A stretch of 64,000 nucleotides of DNA from Mesorhizobium sp. B2-8-5. GTDB taxonomy: Bacteria > Pseudomonadota > Alphaproteobacteria > Rhizobiales > Rhizobiaceae. Position numbers and translations under genes: made by a program. The notes beneath the pieces were generated by a model. That model was not told the origin of the DNA. It searched no databases and saw only the letters and a list, made by a program, of their open reading frames with translations. Location: NCBI RefSeq assembly GCF_006440675.2, contig NZ_CP083951.1, positions 558,001 through 622,000 on the forward strand. Reading direction: 5' to 3'. Below are positions 26,221-35,515 of the stretch, piece by piece. Each line of letters begins with the position of its first letter. Positions within the stretch are counted from its first letter, which is position 1.

Positions 26221-26783
26221 GGCAGTTCGTCCAAAAATATCGCCGCTTTGCCTTCTGATACCGTGCTCTCAACCACCTGAAAGGATCGTCCCGAAGGGAT
26301 CAGCACTTCGTTCTCATCGTATGCGGCGAGGAACCATATTCGTCGTGCAGTAAGCGCTTTAATGGTAAACAGTACGTTACCGAAGTAGGCCTCCTCTCCC
26401 CGAACAGCAGCGCTTGTAAATCCGGGAAACTGCATGACCTTACCAACGCTATATCTGGCCACAAAATCATCCACGTCAAGGGTCCGGTAGCCCCTGTACA
26501 CCAGCCCTCCATGAAGAGCATACGGAGGAAGCTTTCCGAGAGCATTGTTCAAAACGTCCGTGAACTGCAAGACCTCTGAGGAGGCCTCACCCTTCCACAG
26601 GGAACCGTTTATGTGGTCATGCCAAGCGACACCGGTTGAATATACGTAGAATGCCAGTGCCTCATACCCGAGTATTGTATCGGTGTAAGGCCTATCTAGA
26701 TCACGAAAGCCCTTTGCATATCTCTCGGCAGTTTCGGTTCCAACGATTTTTGCCACGCACTCAAGAAAAGCATCCCCATTCAT
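26217..26783 (-). CDS. ADP-ribosyltransferase-fold protein (R-S-E class), candidate toxin
   Basis: 188 aa. The C-terminal 95 residues follow the ART pattern: arginine in LVYRGYR (R97), FPGFTSAAV for the S-T-S strand (T123, S124), and AYDENEVLIPSGRSFQVV with an E-x-E catalytic pair (E157, E159) followed by the usual xxPxGxxFxV strand. The N-terminal half is alpha-helical. There is no signal peptide, so it would act in the cytosol or be delivered by other means. Codon use is visibly more AT-rich than in neighbours. It lies beside the tRNA scar. Target and activity are unknown. Confidence 0.7.
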   Translation of the reverse strand: MNGDAFLECVAKIVGTETAERYAKGFRDLDRPYTDTILGYEALAFYVYSTGVAWHDHINGSLWKGEASSEVLQFTDVLNNALGKLPPYALHGGLVYRGYRTLDVDDFVARYSVGKVMQFPGFTSAAVRGEEAYFGNVLFTIKALTARRIWFLAAYDENEVLIPSGRSFQVVESTVSEGKAAIFLDELP

Positions 26784-26979
26784 ACCACTTATTTTGTCCC
26801 TCGACCCAACATGCAGGGCATCCTAGCAAGACGTCCGCTTCGCAAATAGAGCACTTTGCATTGAGGACGGAGGAATCCAACGGAAATCCATATCAAACTG
26901 TGAAAAGATGACTTCCTTCATTGCGGTAGGCAAATTTTGGATCAAAAGTTGTGGACTGACGTGACGGAGGAGAAGGCCT

Positions 26980-27624
26980 GTGGGCGAAGCAGAATTAGAT
27001 AGCCTGTTGGCGCGGATGCCAAAGATTGCTGCTGCAGTGAACGAATTTAAGTCCGAAGCGATCCAGCAATCCGTATTCAATGCTCTCCTTACGGCCTACG
27101 GCTTCAAAGTTGCCCAGGCAACGCTGTCTAACGCAGCGCAAGCTCCAGACACTCTGCAACCGCGGGAAGCAGAACTGGTGGCCAAGACGGGCGATGAAGG
27201 CACTCCGTCCAAGGCGGCGTCTCCACCTAAGCAAATGAAGCCGAGAAAATCTTCGGCGGGAGCAAACGGTCAAAATTTCAAATTCCTCCGAGAACTAGAC
27301 CTCCGGCCAGCGGGCAAGAAGTCGTTCTTCGATTTTGTGGCGGAGAAAGTTCCCCAAACCAATGAAGACAAGTTTGCCGTCGCTGTCTATTGGCTTGAGC
27401 AAACCGCCGAACTTCCTGCTGTTACTGCGGACCACGTCGGTACAGCCTTTCGAATGGTGCCGGAATGGCGGGAGCCTTCCGACTTGAAGGGCTCCTTGCG
27501 GGTTGCATCTAGCCGGAAGGGCACAATCGTCACCAGCGACATGGACAACATCCGGATCACTCCGCAGGGCAGGAACTTCGTTGACCACGATCTTCCTCCG
27601 CCGGCCAAGGCCACTAAATCGTGA
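26980..27624 (+). CDS. unknown accessory protein, first gene of a two-gene module
   Basis: 214 aa from GTG 26980 (GGAGGAGAAGG just upstream). An N-terminal helical part (LDSLLARMPKIAAAVNEFKSE) is followed by a polar linker (residues 60-95, rich in Lys, Pro, Ser) and a C-terminal domain from NFKFLRELDL to ITPQGRNFVDHDLPPP that looks like a winged-helix-sized fold. I do not recognise a family. It is divergent from the ART gene and coupled to the next gene by a 4-nt overlap. Confidence 0.65.
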   Translation: MGEAELDSLLARMPKIAAAVNEFKSEAIQQSVFNALLTAYGFKVAQATLSNAAQAPDTLQPREAELVAKTGDEGTPSKAASPPKQMKPRKSSAGANGQNFKFLRELDLRPAGKKSFFDFVAEKVPQTNEDKFAVAVYWLEQTAELPAVTADHVGTAFRMVPEWREPSDLKGSLRVASSRKGTIVTSDMDNIRITPQGRNFVDHDLPPPAKATKS

Positions 27625-28427
27625 CGGCCACACCTCAAGTCATATTCTCAGGCATACCGGAGGGTCTTAGACGGCCCCTGCTTGATGAGTACAACAAACT
27701 CGCCAAGCACTATCGCGAGGGGCACTGGGAGCCCGCAGAACTGAACGGCGGCAAGCTATGTGAGATCGTCTATTCGATCCTTAGGGGCCACGTTGACAGC
27801 GCATTCGCCAATGCACCTTACAAGCCAGACAACATGGTTGTTGCCTGCCGGAAACTAGAGGAGGCCACAGGCTTCCCGAGGTCAGTACGCATACAGGTCC
27901 CTCGCATGCTCCTGGCTCTCTACGAGATTAGGAACAACCGCAATGTCGGGCACATCGGCGCCGACGTCGACCCTAGCCATATGGATGCTTCCCTAGTGCT
28001 CGCGATGGTAAGGTGGATGATGGCAGAGCTAGTCCGCATCTTTCACGGCACCACGACAGAAGAAGCCACTCAGATGGTTGAAAGCCTGACTGAGCGGAGC
28101 TTGCCAATCCTATGGCACGTAGGTGACGTAACACGGGTGCTTGCCCCGCTGAGCGCCAAGGACAAGACGCTTGCGGTTCTCTACAGCGCGCCCGGTCCTT
28201 TGGATGTTAAGAGCCTGCTTGCATCGGTCGAGTACGGCAACGCCTCTCGTTACCGATCAAGTATCCTCAAGGACGCGCACCGCGAGCACCTCTTGCACTT
28301 CGACGCCAAGGCAGACACAGCGCAGATTTCCCCAGTTGGTTCGCGCTATGTCGAGGAGAGAGTGGCGCTCGAAACTAGCGGGTACATCCAGTTCCAAGGC
28401 GAAAGGTCTACTCCGCGTCCTCGCTAG
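27621..28427 (+). CDS. HEPN-like protein, second gene of accessory module
   Basis: 268 aa from GTG 27621 (GTGA overlap with the previous stop). A helical core surrounds YEIRNNRNVGHIGADVDPSH, where R104 and H111 fit the R-x6-H, RN...H pattern of HEPN/Abi-type RNases, followed by LVLAMVRWMMAELVRIFHG. The C-terminal 90 residues read as a winged-helix-like domain (LLASVEYGNASRYRSSILKDAHREHLLHF, ISPVGSRYVEERV). Context next to a tRNA scar supports a defence or toxin role. Assignment to HEPN is by motif only. Its last 20 nt overlap the convergent regulator gene. Confidence 0.6.
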   Translation: MTATPQVIFSGIPEGLRRPLLDEYNKLAKHYREGHWEPAELNGGKLCEIVYSILRGHVDSAFANAPYKPDNMVVACRKLEEATGFPRSVRIQVPRMLLALYEIRNNRNVGHIGADVDPSHMDASLVLAMVRWMMAELVRIFHGTTTEEATQMVESLTERSLPILWHVGDVTRVLAPLSAKDKTLAVLYSAPGPLDVKSLLASVEYGNASRYRSSILKDAHREHLLHFDAKADTAQISPVGSRYVEERVALETSGYIQFQGERSTPRPR

Positions 28428-29982
28428 ATGACCTGTCAGATTTGTGAGGTCGCTTTGGCGACTTTGTGGCGGCTCTTGTCGGGTGCACTATATTCTCGGA
28501 GTCGTCCCCCTCACCCAGCGTCTCCCTTATCGCCGCCGCCAGCCGCTCCACCCCGTCCCGCGTCTGCGCCGCATCGCAAGCCGCATAGCCCAGCACCAGC
28601 CCTTGTGTCGGCGCCGTGTTCTGGAAATATTTCGACAGCGGCGAGACGTTGATGGCCCGCCTTGCCGCCGCCTGGCTGACCTTGATGTCGTCGATGCCCT
28701 CTTTCAGATAACCAACCACCTGGATACCGGCCTCGGCGGGGGAGAGCGTGATCTCGTCGCGCAGGCGTTCGGTGACGATGTCGCGGAAAAGCTGGCGGCG
28801 CTGGGCGTAGATGCGGCGCATGCGCTTCAGGTGCCGGCTCATATGGCCTTCGGTGATGAAATCGGCCAAGGCGGCCTGCAGCAGCAGCGGCGCGAACTGG
28901 CCGGTGGTGGAGAGCGCGTTGACGATGCGGCCGGCGAGCTCCACGGGAAGCACCATGAAGCCGAGGCGAAGTGCGGGAAACAGGAGCTTGGCGAAGGTGC
29001 CGACATAGATGACGCGGCCGGAGCGGTCCATGCTCTGGATCGCCGGCACAGGCCTCCCTTGAAAGCGGTATTCGCCGTCGAAATCGTCCTCGATCACCCA
29101 GGCATTGGCGGTCTCGGCGATGTCGAGCAGGCGCAGCCGCTCCTCCATGCGCATGGTGATGCCGAGCGGATGCTGGCAGGCCGGCGTCACATAGATGAGG
29201 CGGGGCAACGGGTCCGGCGGGTCGAGATACCAGCCGCGCTCCTGGTCGACCGGGATGGGCAGGATCCTGGCACCGGCCACGGTGAAGGCGGCCTTGGCGC
29301 CGTAATAGCCGGGCTCCTCCATCCACACCGTGTCGTCGGGATCGAGCAGCAGGCGGGCGAGAAGGTCGAAGGCGGCCTGCGCGCCGGTGGTGACGACGAT
29401 CTGCTCGGGCCGGCAGCGCACGCCGCGGGCGGAGAAGAGATAGCCGGCGATAGCCTCCTTCAGCGCCGGGTGGCCGGTGACGTCATAAGTGCCGAACAGC
29501 GTCTCGCCGCCATGGCTGGCGCGGCGCGCCACCAGCCGGCCCCAGACGCCGAAGGGAAAGCTCTGCGCATCCGGCATGCCGGGGTGGAAGGCGACGTGGC
29601 CCGGCCTGCCGTGATGATAGGGCTGGCTGAGCAGTTGCTGGCCGCGCAGCGAGGGCTGGCGCAGCGGCACCGGCGGCTCCTCGCGCGGTGACTCGCGCGG
29701 GCCATCCGGCAGGTCGACGATCACCGGGCGGGCGCCCTGGCGGTTGGCGAGATAGCCTTCGGTGACGAGCTGGTCGTAAGCGGTAACGATGGTGTTGCGG
29801 CCAAGGCAGAGCTCGGCGGCCAAGGCGCGGGTGGAGGGCAGCTCCGAGCCGGGGGGAAGCGCGCGGCTGCGGATGATGGCGACGAGGCCGTGATAGAGCT
29901 GGCGCGTGAGATGCTCGGGGCTCGCGCGGTTGACCGCCAGCATGTCGAGGGGGAAGGGTTGGGGCTTGGGGTGGGGGCGCAT
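28408..29982 (-). CDS. MocR-family (GntR-HTH + aminotransferase) regulator
   Basis: 524 aa from ATG 29982. The winged HTH spans residues 20-90 (LTRQLYHGLVAIIRSRALPPGSELPSTRALA, GRNTIVTAYDQLV). A fold-type-I aminotransferase domain follows, with WMEEPGYYG, VTPACQHPLG, IEDDFDGEYRF and GTFAKLLFPALRLGF (PLP lysine). The frame stays open to 31503, but the added part lies antisense to other genes. The last 30 or so residues (charged, KSPKRPHKSDRSSSEDAE) go beyond the family end and overlap the accessory gene tail to tail. It could be PdxR, or the regulator of the divergent moc-like cluster. Confidence 0.85.
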   Translation of the reverse strand: MRPHPKPQPFPLDMLAVNRASPEHLTRQLYHGLVAIIRSRALPPGSELPSTRALAAELCLGRNTIVTAYDQLVTEGYLANRQGARPVIVDLPDGPRESPREEPPVPLRQPSLRGQQLLSQPYHHGRPGHVAFHPGMPDAQSFPFGVWGRLVARRASHGGETLFGTYDVTGHPALKEAIAGYLFSARGVRCRPEQIVVTTGAQAAFDLLARLLLDPDDTVWMEEPGYYGAKAAFTVAGARILPIPVDQERGWYLDPPDPLPRLIYVTPACQHPLGITMRMEERLRLLDIAETANAWVIEDDFDGEYRFQGRPVPAIQSMDRSGRVIYVGTFAKLLFPALRLGFMVLPVELAGRIVNALSTTGQFAPLLLQAALADFITEGHMSRHLKRMRRIYAQRRQLFRDIVTERLRDEITLSPAEAGIQVVGYLKEGIDDIKVSQAAARRAINVSPLSKYFQNTAPTQGLVLGYAACDAAQTRDGVERLAAAIRETLGEGDDSENIVHPTRAATKSPKRPHKSDRSSSEDAE

Positions 29983-30051
29983 GGGGGTTAGCCGTCGCCG
30001 TAGGTACGAAGGCGGGCCGAGATATGCTTGCTTTGCACGGTCGAGTTCCTT

Positions 30052-30213
30052 CGCCCCCCTCTCTGTCCTGCCGGACATCTCCCCCGCAAGGGGGGAGATC
30101 GGATGTCGCGCAGGCTTTCGCCAATCGCCAACGTCGCAAAAGGGCGCGCGACGGCGAAGCTGCCAATCTCCCCCCTTGAGGGGGAGATGCCCGGCAGGGC
30201 AGAGAGGGGGGCC
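30052..30213. repeat. Rhizobiales-type intergenic palindromic repeat
   Basis: Inverted arms CGCCCCCCTCTCTG...CCGG and its complement at the right end (GGCAGGGCAGAGAGGGGGGC) enclose two smaller hairpins built of CTCCCCC-n-GGGGGAGAT. It lies in the 540-bp gap between the MocR gene and the moc-like operon. Repeats of this style are common in Mesorhizobium and relatives. Confidence 0.6.
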
Positions 30214-30298
30214 TCGCGCCACCGCTTGATGATTTCCAGATTTCCCATCCTCCCCCCATCCTGCCACAGCCACCTCCCGACACAAACTGGTTCCTTCA

Positions 30299-30310
30299 TT
30301 TTCCGGAAAA
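30299..30310. promoter_or_regulatory. perfect 12-bp palindrome TTTTCCGGAAAA
   Basis: It lies about 215 nt upstream of the IolE/MocC-like gene in the divergent gap with the MocR-family gene. It could be an operator for that regulator or for IolR (which prefers GGAA and TTCC half sites), but the half-site order here is TTCC-GGAA. Confidence 0.3.
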
Positions 30311-30484
30311 CTGGCCCTCGCGGGGGAGACAGAGCGGGATAGACTTCCCGCACTGACGTTGGGGTAAGACGTCGAAGACAAAACAAGTTGGGCGGGGTGC
30401 TGGGAGGGCGTCCTGCCGAATGAAACGGCGGGGTTTCGCGCCCTGTCGCCAGCAATCGCAGCCATCTCCTCCCGAGACCAGACA

Positions 30485-30509
30485 CCCCGCAGCCATCCCG
30501 GCTGCGGGG
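30485..30509 (+). promoter_or_regulatory. stem-loop just before the IolE/MocC-like start
   Basis: CCCCGCAGCC-ATCCC-GGCTGCGGGG forms a 10-bp GC-rich stem with a 5-nt loop, immediately before the ribosome site GGAAAGCGAG and 14 nt before ATG 30523. The position would let it affect translation or mRNA stability. Confidence 0.4.
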
Positions 30510-30522
30510 CGGAAAGCGAGCA

Positions 30523-31452
30523 ATGACGACAGTTCGACTTGGCATAAACCCGATCACCTGGACCAATGACGACGTGCCGGAACTGGGCGGCGACACGCCG
30601 CTTGAGACCTGCCTGAGCGAAACCGCCGAGGCCGGCTATGCCGGCACCGAGCTCGGCGGCAAGTTCCCGCGCGACAGCCGCGCGCTCAGGCCCATCCTCG
30701 ACCATTACGGGCTGGCGCTGGTCTCCGGGTGGTATGACGGCCGCATCTGCGAGAACGATGTCGACGAGGAATTCGAGGCGATCCGGCCGCATCTGACGCT
30801 GCTTCGGGATCTCGGCGCCCGGCGCGTCGTCTATGCCGACACCTCGCGCGGCCGGCATGGCGCGATCCACGACCCGATCTCGCAGCGGCCGATGCTGATG
30901 GACGGGGAATGGAAAGCCTATGGCGCCAAGATCACCCGGCTCGCCGAGCGTTTTTCCGATTTCGGCGTCGGCATGGCCTTCCACCACCACATGGGCACGA
31001 TCGTCGAGACCGACGCGGAGATCGACAGGCTGATGCACACAAGCGGCGAGGCGGTCGGCCTGCTCTACGATACCGGGCACTGCGCCTTTTCGGGCGGCGA
31101 TCCGGAGCAATTGCTGCGCCGGCATGTCGAGCGCGTCGTGCATGTGCATTGCAAGGATGTGCGCCCGGCAGCGCTGAAGAAGGCGCGCGACGCCGACATG
31201 AGCTTCATGGGCGCGGTGATGGAAGGCATCTTCACCGTGCCGGGCGACGGCGCGATCGACTATCCGACGCTGCTGAAGATCCTCGCCGACCAGGGCTATT
31301 CCGGCTGGCTGGTGGTCGAAGCCGAGCAGGATCCGGCCAAGGCGCACCCCTTGACCTATGCGACGATGGGCTACCGCAATCTGAAGAGGCTGGCGCAAGG
31401 CGCGGGCTTCTACGTGCACGAGCGTGCACAGGAGGTCCGCCATGCCGGCTGA
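30523..31452 (+). CDS. IolE/MocC-like TIM-barrel (inosose dehydratase family)
   Basis: 309 aa. Xylose-isomerase-like barrel with [16 protein letters not shown] at the N-terminus and the family metal-site segments [31 protein letters not shown] and [11 protein letters not shown]. It resembles inosose dehydratases and the rhizopine protein MocC. The true iolE of the inositol operon lies at 42745, so this copy probably acts on another cyclitol. First gene of the operon with YdjC, ABC importer and IolG-like genes. Confidence 0.85.
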   Translation: MTTVRLGINPITWTNDDVPELGGDTPLETCLSETAEAGYAGTELGGKFPRDSRALRPILDHYGLALVSGWYDGRICENDVDEEFEAIRPHLTLLRDLGARRVVYADTSRGRHGAIHDPISQRPMLMDGEWKAYGAKITRLAERFSDFGVGMAFHHHMGTIVETDAEIDRLMHTSGEAVGLLYDTGHCAFSGGDPEQLLRRHVERVVHVHCKDVRPAALKKARDADMSFMGAVMEGIFTVPGDGAIDYPTLLKILADQGYSGWLVVEAEQDPAKAHPLTYATMGYRNLKRLAQGAGFYVHERAQEVRHAG

Positions 31453-32284
31453 ACGCAAGGTCGTCATCAACATCGACGATGTCGGCATGTGCCATGGCGC
31501 CAATGTCGCCTATCTGAAACTGAAGCGCGCCGGCGCGGTCGACAGCGGCTCGGTGATGATGCCCTGCCCCTGGTTCCTCGAGATCGCCGAGGAAGGCGCG
31601 AAAGACGCCTCGCTCAACCTCGGCGTCCACATCACGCTTACCTCCGAGAAAAAGTACTATCGCTGGCGGCCACTGACCAAGGCGAGCCAGGCGTCGGGCA
31701 TCGTCGATAGCGACGGCTATCTGTTCCGCTCCGTGCCGGAATTGCGCGCCAAGGGCGAGCCGGAAGCCGTGGAGGCCGAGATGCGGGCGCAGATCGACGC
31801 GGCATTGGCCGCCGGGCTCTCGCTCACCCATATCGACGGCCATATGGGCGCGGTGTTCTCGCCGGAATTCGTCGACCGCTATGCAGCGGTCGGCATCGAC
31901 TACGGCCTGCCGACTTTGTTTCCGAAAAGTATTACGGTCTACGGACCGATCCATAATCTGGGCAAGCTGGACGACGGCGTCTATGCCGCGCCGGGGAAAC
32001 GGCTGGAGCAAGCCGGCGAGACGCTGGCGAGCGCCGTGCTGGAAACGCCCTGGCATCGCAACCAGCCGGCCCGCGCGCGCTATGAGGCCCTGTTCAACCA
32101 GATCGGCGAAGGGCTCAATTTCCTTTGCCTGCACGCCAATGCGCCGGGCGAGATCGAGGAGATCGAACCCAACTCGGCGCAGATCCGCATCGACGAATTC
32201 GACCTGCTTCCAGACCCGGACTTCATGGCCTTCGTGGAAGGATTGTCCATCCGCCGCGGCTCGCTCCGGGATTTCCGGGCATGA
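31442..32284 (+). CDS. YdjC/ChbG-family carbohydrate deacetylase
   Basis: 280 aa from ATG 31442, chosen for the AGGAGGT 5-6 nt upstream; it overlaps the preceding stop by 11 nt. Metal and catalytic motifs of the family: [13 protein letters not shown] (Asp-Asp), GVHITLTSE, and [16 protein letters not shown] (His pair). Relatives remove N-acetyl groups from diacetylchitobiose or hopanoid/sugar substrates. In a cyclitol cluster it may deacetylate an N-acetylated amino-inositol, which is inference. Confidence 0.85.
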   Translation: MPAERKVVINIDDVGMCHGANVAYLKLKRAGAVDSGSVMMPCPWFLEIAEEGAKDASLNLGVHITLTSEKKYYRWRPLTKASQASGIVDSDGYLFRSVPELRAKGEPEAVEAEMRAQIDAALAAGLSLTHIDGHMGAVFSPEFVDRYAAVGIDYGLPTLFPKSITVYGPIHNLGKLDDGVYAAPGKRLEQAGETLASAVLETPWHRNQPARARYEALFNQIGEGLNFLCLHANAPGEIEEIEPNSAQIRIDEFDLLPDPDFMAFVEGLSIRRGSLRDFRA

Positions 32285-32386
32285 TCATGCCCGCAAGGAG
32301 AGACCTGCAATCATGACGAAATGGCCTGACCAGGGAGGGTCGAGGCCAAGACTTTGGGAACACAACAACAACTGAGGAGAACCACT

Positions 32387-33367
32387 ATGAGTGCCTTATT
32401 CTCGATCCGGAATATGCTCGGCGCCGCGGCGCTCTCGCTTGCTTTTGCCGGCGTCGGCATTCTGCCTGCGCCGGCCCAGGTGAAGCAGGAAGGCGATGTG
32501 CGCATCGTCTTCGTCACCCACGGCCAGGCCAACGACGTCTATTGGAGCGTGGTGAAGAACGGCATGCAGGCCGCCGCCCAGCAACTCGGCGTCAAGGTCG
32601 AATACCAGGCACCGGAAACCTTCGACGTGGTGCGCATGGCGCGCATGATCGAGGCGGCGACCGCGTCAAAGCCGGACGGGCTGGTCGTCTCCATCCCCGA
32701 CATGGACGCGCTGAAGGCGCCGGTGGAAGCGGCCAAGGCGGTCGGCATTCCGGTGGTGGTCATCGACAGCGGCGAGGAAGCGGTGGAGCCCTGGGGCCTC
32801 GATCTCTTCGTCGGCGGCGGCTCGGAATACGACAATGGCGTCAAGGCCGGCGAGATCATGGCCAAAGCCGGCGTCAAGAAGGGCATCTGCATCAACCACG
32901 AAGTCGGCAATGTCAGCCTCGACAAGCGCTGCGAAGGCTATAATGACGGGCTGAAGAAGAGCGGCGGCTCCTCCGACGTGGTGGCGGCCACGATGGACCC
33001 GACCGACGTGACGCGCCGTGTCGAAGGCTATCTCACCGCGCATGCGGACGTCACCGGCGTGCTGACGCTCGGCCCGACCGTCGCGGCACCGCTGCTCAAG
33101 ATGTTTTCGGATGCCGGCACGATCGGCAACTACAAGATCGGCACCTTCGACCTGTCGCCCGAGATCCTCGATGCCGTAGCCAAGGGCACGATGATGTTCG
33201 GCATCGACAACCAGCAATATATGATGGGCTATTATCCCGTCGTCTTCCTGACCAACAAGGCGATGTACAAGACCTTCCCGACATCGGCCGTGCGCACCGG
33301 TCCGTCGTTCATCATGAAGGATGATGCGGCCGCCGTACGCGATCTCAGCAAGGCCGGCATCCGCTGA
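32387..33367 (+). CDS. sugar/cyclitol ABC transporter substrate-binding protein (MocB/IbpA-like)
   Basis: 326 aa from ATG 32387 (GAGGAGA 7 nt upstream). Signal peptide with cleavage near APA-QV. Periplasmic-binding-protein type 1 (RbsB class): FVTHGQANDVYWSVVKNGMQ, VVSIPDMDALKAPVEAAKAVGIPVVVIDSG, IGTFDLSPEILDAVAKG, GIDNQQYMMGY. It would deliver a sugar or inositol derivative to the permease encoded after a 186-bp gap that contains a palindromic repeat and a hairpin. Confidence 0.88.
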   Translation: MSALFSIRNMLGAAALSLAFAGVGILPAPAQVKQEGDVRIVFVTHGQANDVYWSVVKNGMQAAAQQLGVKVEYQAPETFDVVRMARMIEAATASKPDGLVVSIPDMDALKAPVEAAKAVGIPVVVIDSGEEAVEPWGLDLFVGGGSEYDNGVKAGEIMAKAGVKKGICINHEVGNVSLDKRCEGYNDGLKKSGGSSDVVAATMDPTDVTRRVEGYLTAHADVTGVLTLGPTVAAPLLKMFSDAGTIGNYKIGTFDLSPEILDAVAKGTMMFGIDNQQYMMGYYPVVFLTNKAMYKTFPTSAVRTGPSFIMKDDAAAVRDLSKAGIR

Positions 33368-33397
33368 TGCTATAATGGCCCGACGGCGCTCAAAGAT

Positions 33398-33448
33398 AGA
33401 GCGTGATGTCGTCCGAAAACCGCTTCACACTTTTCGGCATCATGCTCT
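33398..33448. repeat. RIME-like palindromic element, copy 1
   Basis: Imperfect palindrome starting AGAGCGTGATG and ending CATCATGCTCT, with central AAACCGCTTCACACTTTT. Three related copies occur at 37660, 46147 and 50540. Confidence 0.6.
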
Positions 33449-33494
33449 GGCCGGCGGGCACTTGTTGGACACGGAATCCGGACGGAAGCCAAGG

Positions 33495-33526
33495 CGAAGC
33501 CGCCGAACCTGCCGCTTCGGATTTTT
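33495..33526 (+). terminator. hairpin with T-run between SBP and permease
   Basis: CGAAGCCGC and GCCGCTTCG form a stem with one mismatch, followed by ATTTTT. A partial terminator here would give more binding protein than membrane subunits, a common arrangement. Confidence 0.4.
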
Positions 33527-33553
33527 CCTGGGGTGCCCTGGACGCTTATTGGG

Positions 33554-34672
33554 ATGACGATCTTGACCGATGCACTGAACCCGGCCCATCCACCCGAGCC
33601 GAAGCCCGTTTCGCGAAGGCTGGTGCGCCTGATGCGGCGGCCGGAGCTCGGCGCCATCACCGGCACGGTCATCGTCTTCCTCGCTTTCGGCATCACAGCC
33701 GGCAATAGCGGCCTGTTCTCGATGGCCGGCATCGCCAATTTCCTGCAGGTGTCGGCGCAGCTCGGCATCCTTGCCGCGGCGGTCGCGCTTCTGATGATCG
33801 GCGGCGAGTTCGACCTGTCGCTGGGTTCGATGATCGGCTTTGCCAGCGTCACAATCGGGCTTTGCGTCACCCAGTTCGGGCTGTCGATCCCCGCGGCGGT
33901 GGCGATCGCCTTCGTCATCGCCATCATCGTCGGCGCTTTGAACGGCATCCTCGTGGTGCGCACAAGGCTGCCCTCCTTCATCGTCACGCTGGCAGGCCTG
34001 TTCATCCTGCGCGGGCTGACGCTGGCCATCACGCGCACCGTCACCGGGCGCACGCAGATCCCCTATATCACCGACGGCCAGGAAGGCAGCTTCGTGGTCT
34101 GGCTGTTCGGCGGCAAGTTCGGCGCGCCGGTCTTCGCCTGGCTCGCCTCGCATGGCGTGATCGACGCCCGGCCCGACGGCTCGGCGATGGTGCAGGGCCT
34201 GTCGATGTCGATCCTGTGGTGGGTGGCGGTGACGGCCTTCGCCACATGGCTGCTGGTCAAGACGCGCTTCGGCAACTGGGTGTTCGCCGTCGGCGGCGAC
34301 GACCGCGCGGCGCGCAATGTCGGCGTGCCGGTCGACCGGGTGAAGATCTTGCTGTTCATCGGCACGGCGCTGTCGGCGACGCTGTTCGCCGTCATCCAGG
34401 TGCTGGAAGCCGGCTCCGCCGACACGCTGCGCGGCACGCAGAAGGAGTTCCAGGCGATCATCGCGGCGGTGATCGGCGGCTGCCTGCTCACCGGCGGCTA
34501 CGGCTCGGCGATCGGCGCCATGTTCGGCGCGCTGATCTTCGGCACGGTGGAGATGGGCATCTTCTACACCGGCATCGACACCGACTGGTTCCAGGTCTTC
34601 CTCGGCTCGATGCTGCTGATCGCCGTGCTGGTCAACAATTACGTGCGCCGCAAGGCGACGGAGGCGCGCTGA
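33554..34672 (+). CDS. ribose/cyclitol-type ABC transporter permease
   Basis: 372 aa from ATG 33554 (no strong ribosome site; GTG 33533 is an alternative). A cytosolic leader rich in Pro/Arg precedes about ten membrane segments of the RbsC/BPD_transp_2 family, including [34 protein letters not shown] and [21 protein letters not shown]. It forms the channel for the substrate bound by the 32387 protein; the ATPase gene follows after 3 nt. Confidence 0.88.
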   Translation: MTILTDALNPAHPPEPKPVSRRLVRLMRRPELGAITGTVIVFLAFGITAGNSGLFSMAGIANFLQVSAQLGILAAAVALLMIGGEFDLSLGSMIGFASVTIGLCVTQFGLSIPAAVAIAFVIAIIVGALNGILVVRTRLPSFIVTLAGLFILRGLTLAITRTVTGRTQIPYITDGQEGSFVVWLFGGKFGAPVFAWLASHGVIDARPDGSAMVQGLSMSILWWVAVTAFATWLLVKTRFGNWVFAVGGDDRAARNVGVPVDRVKILLFIGTALSATLFAVIQVLEAGSADTLRGTQKEFQAIIAAVIGGCLLTGGYGSAIGAMFGALIFGTVEMGIFYTGIDTDWFQVFLGSMLLIAVLVNNYVRRKATEAR

Positions 34673-34675
34673 CAG

Positions 34676-35494
<819 letters not shown>

Positions 35495-35515
35495 GGCATT
35501 ACAGAAGGTAGAAAA

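Noticed and set aside
29983..31503. N-terminal extension of the MocR-family gene to 1031 aa
   Set aside because: The extra 507 residues run antisense to the IolE/MocC-like gene and through a repeat; the HTH start at 29982 matches the family.
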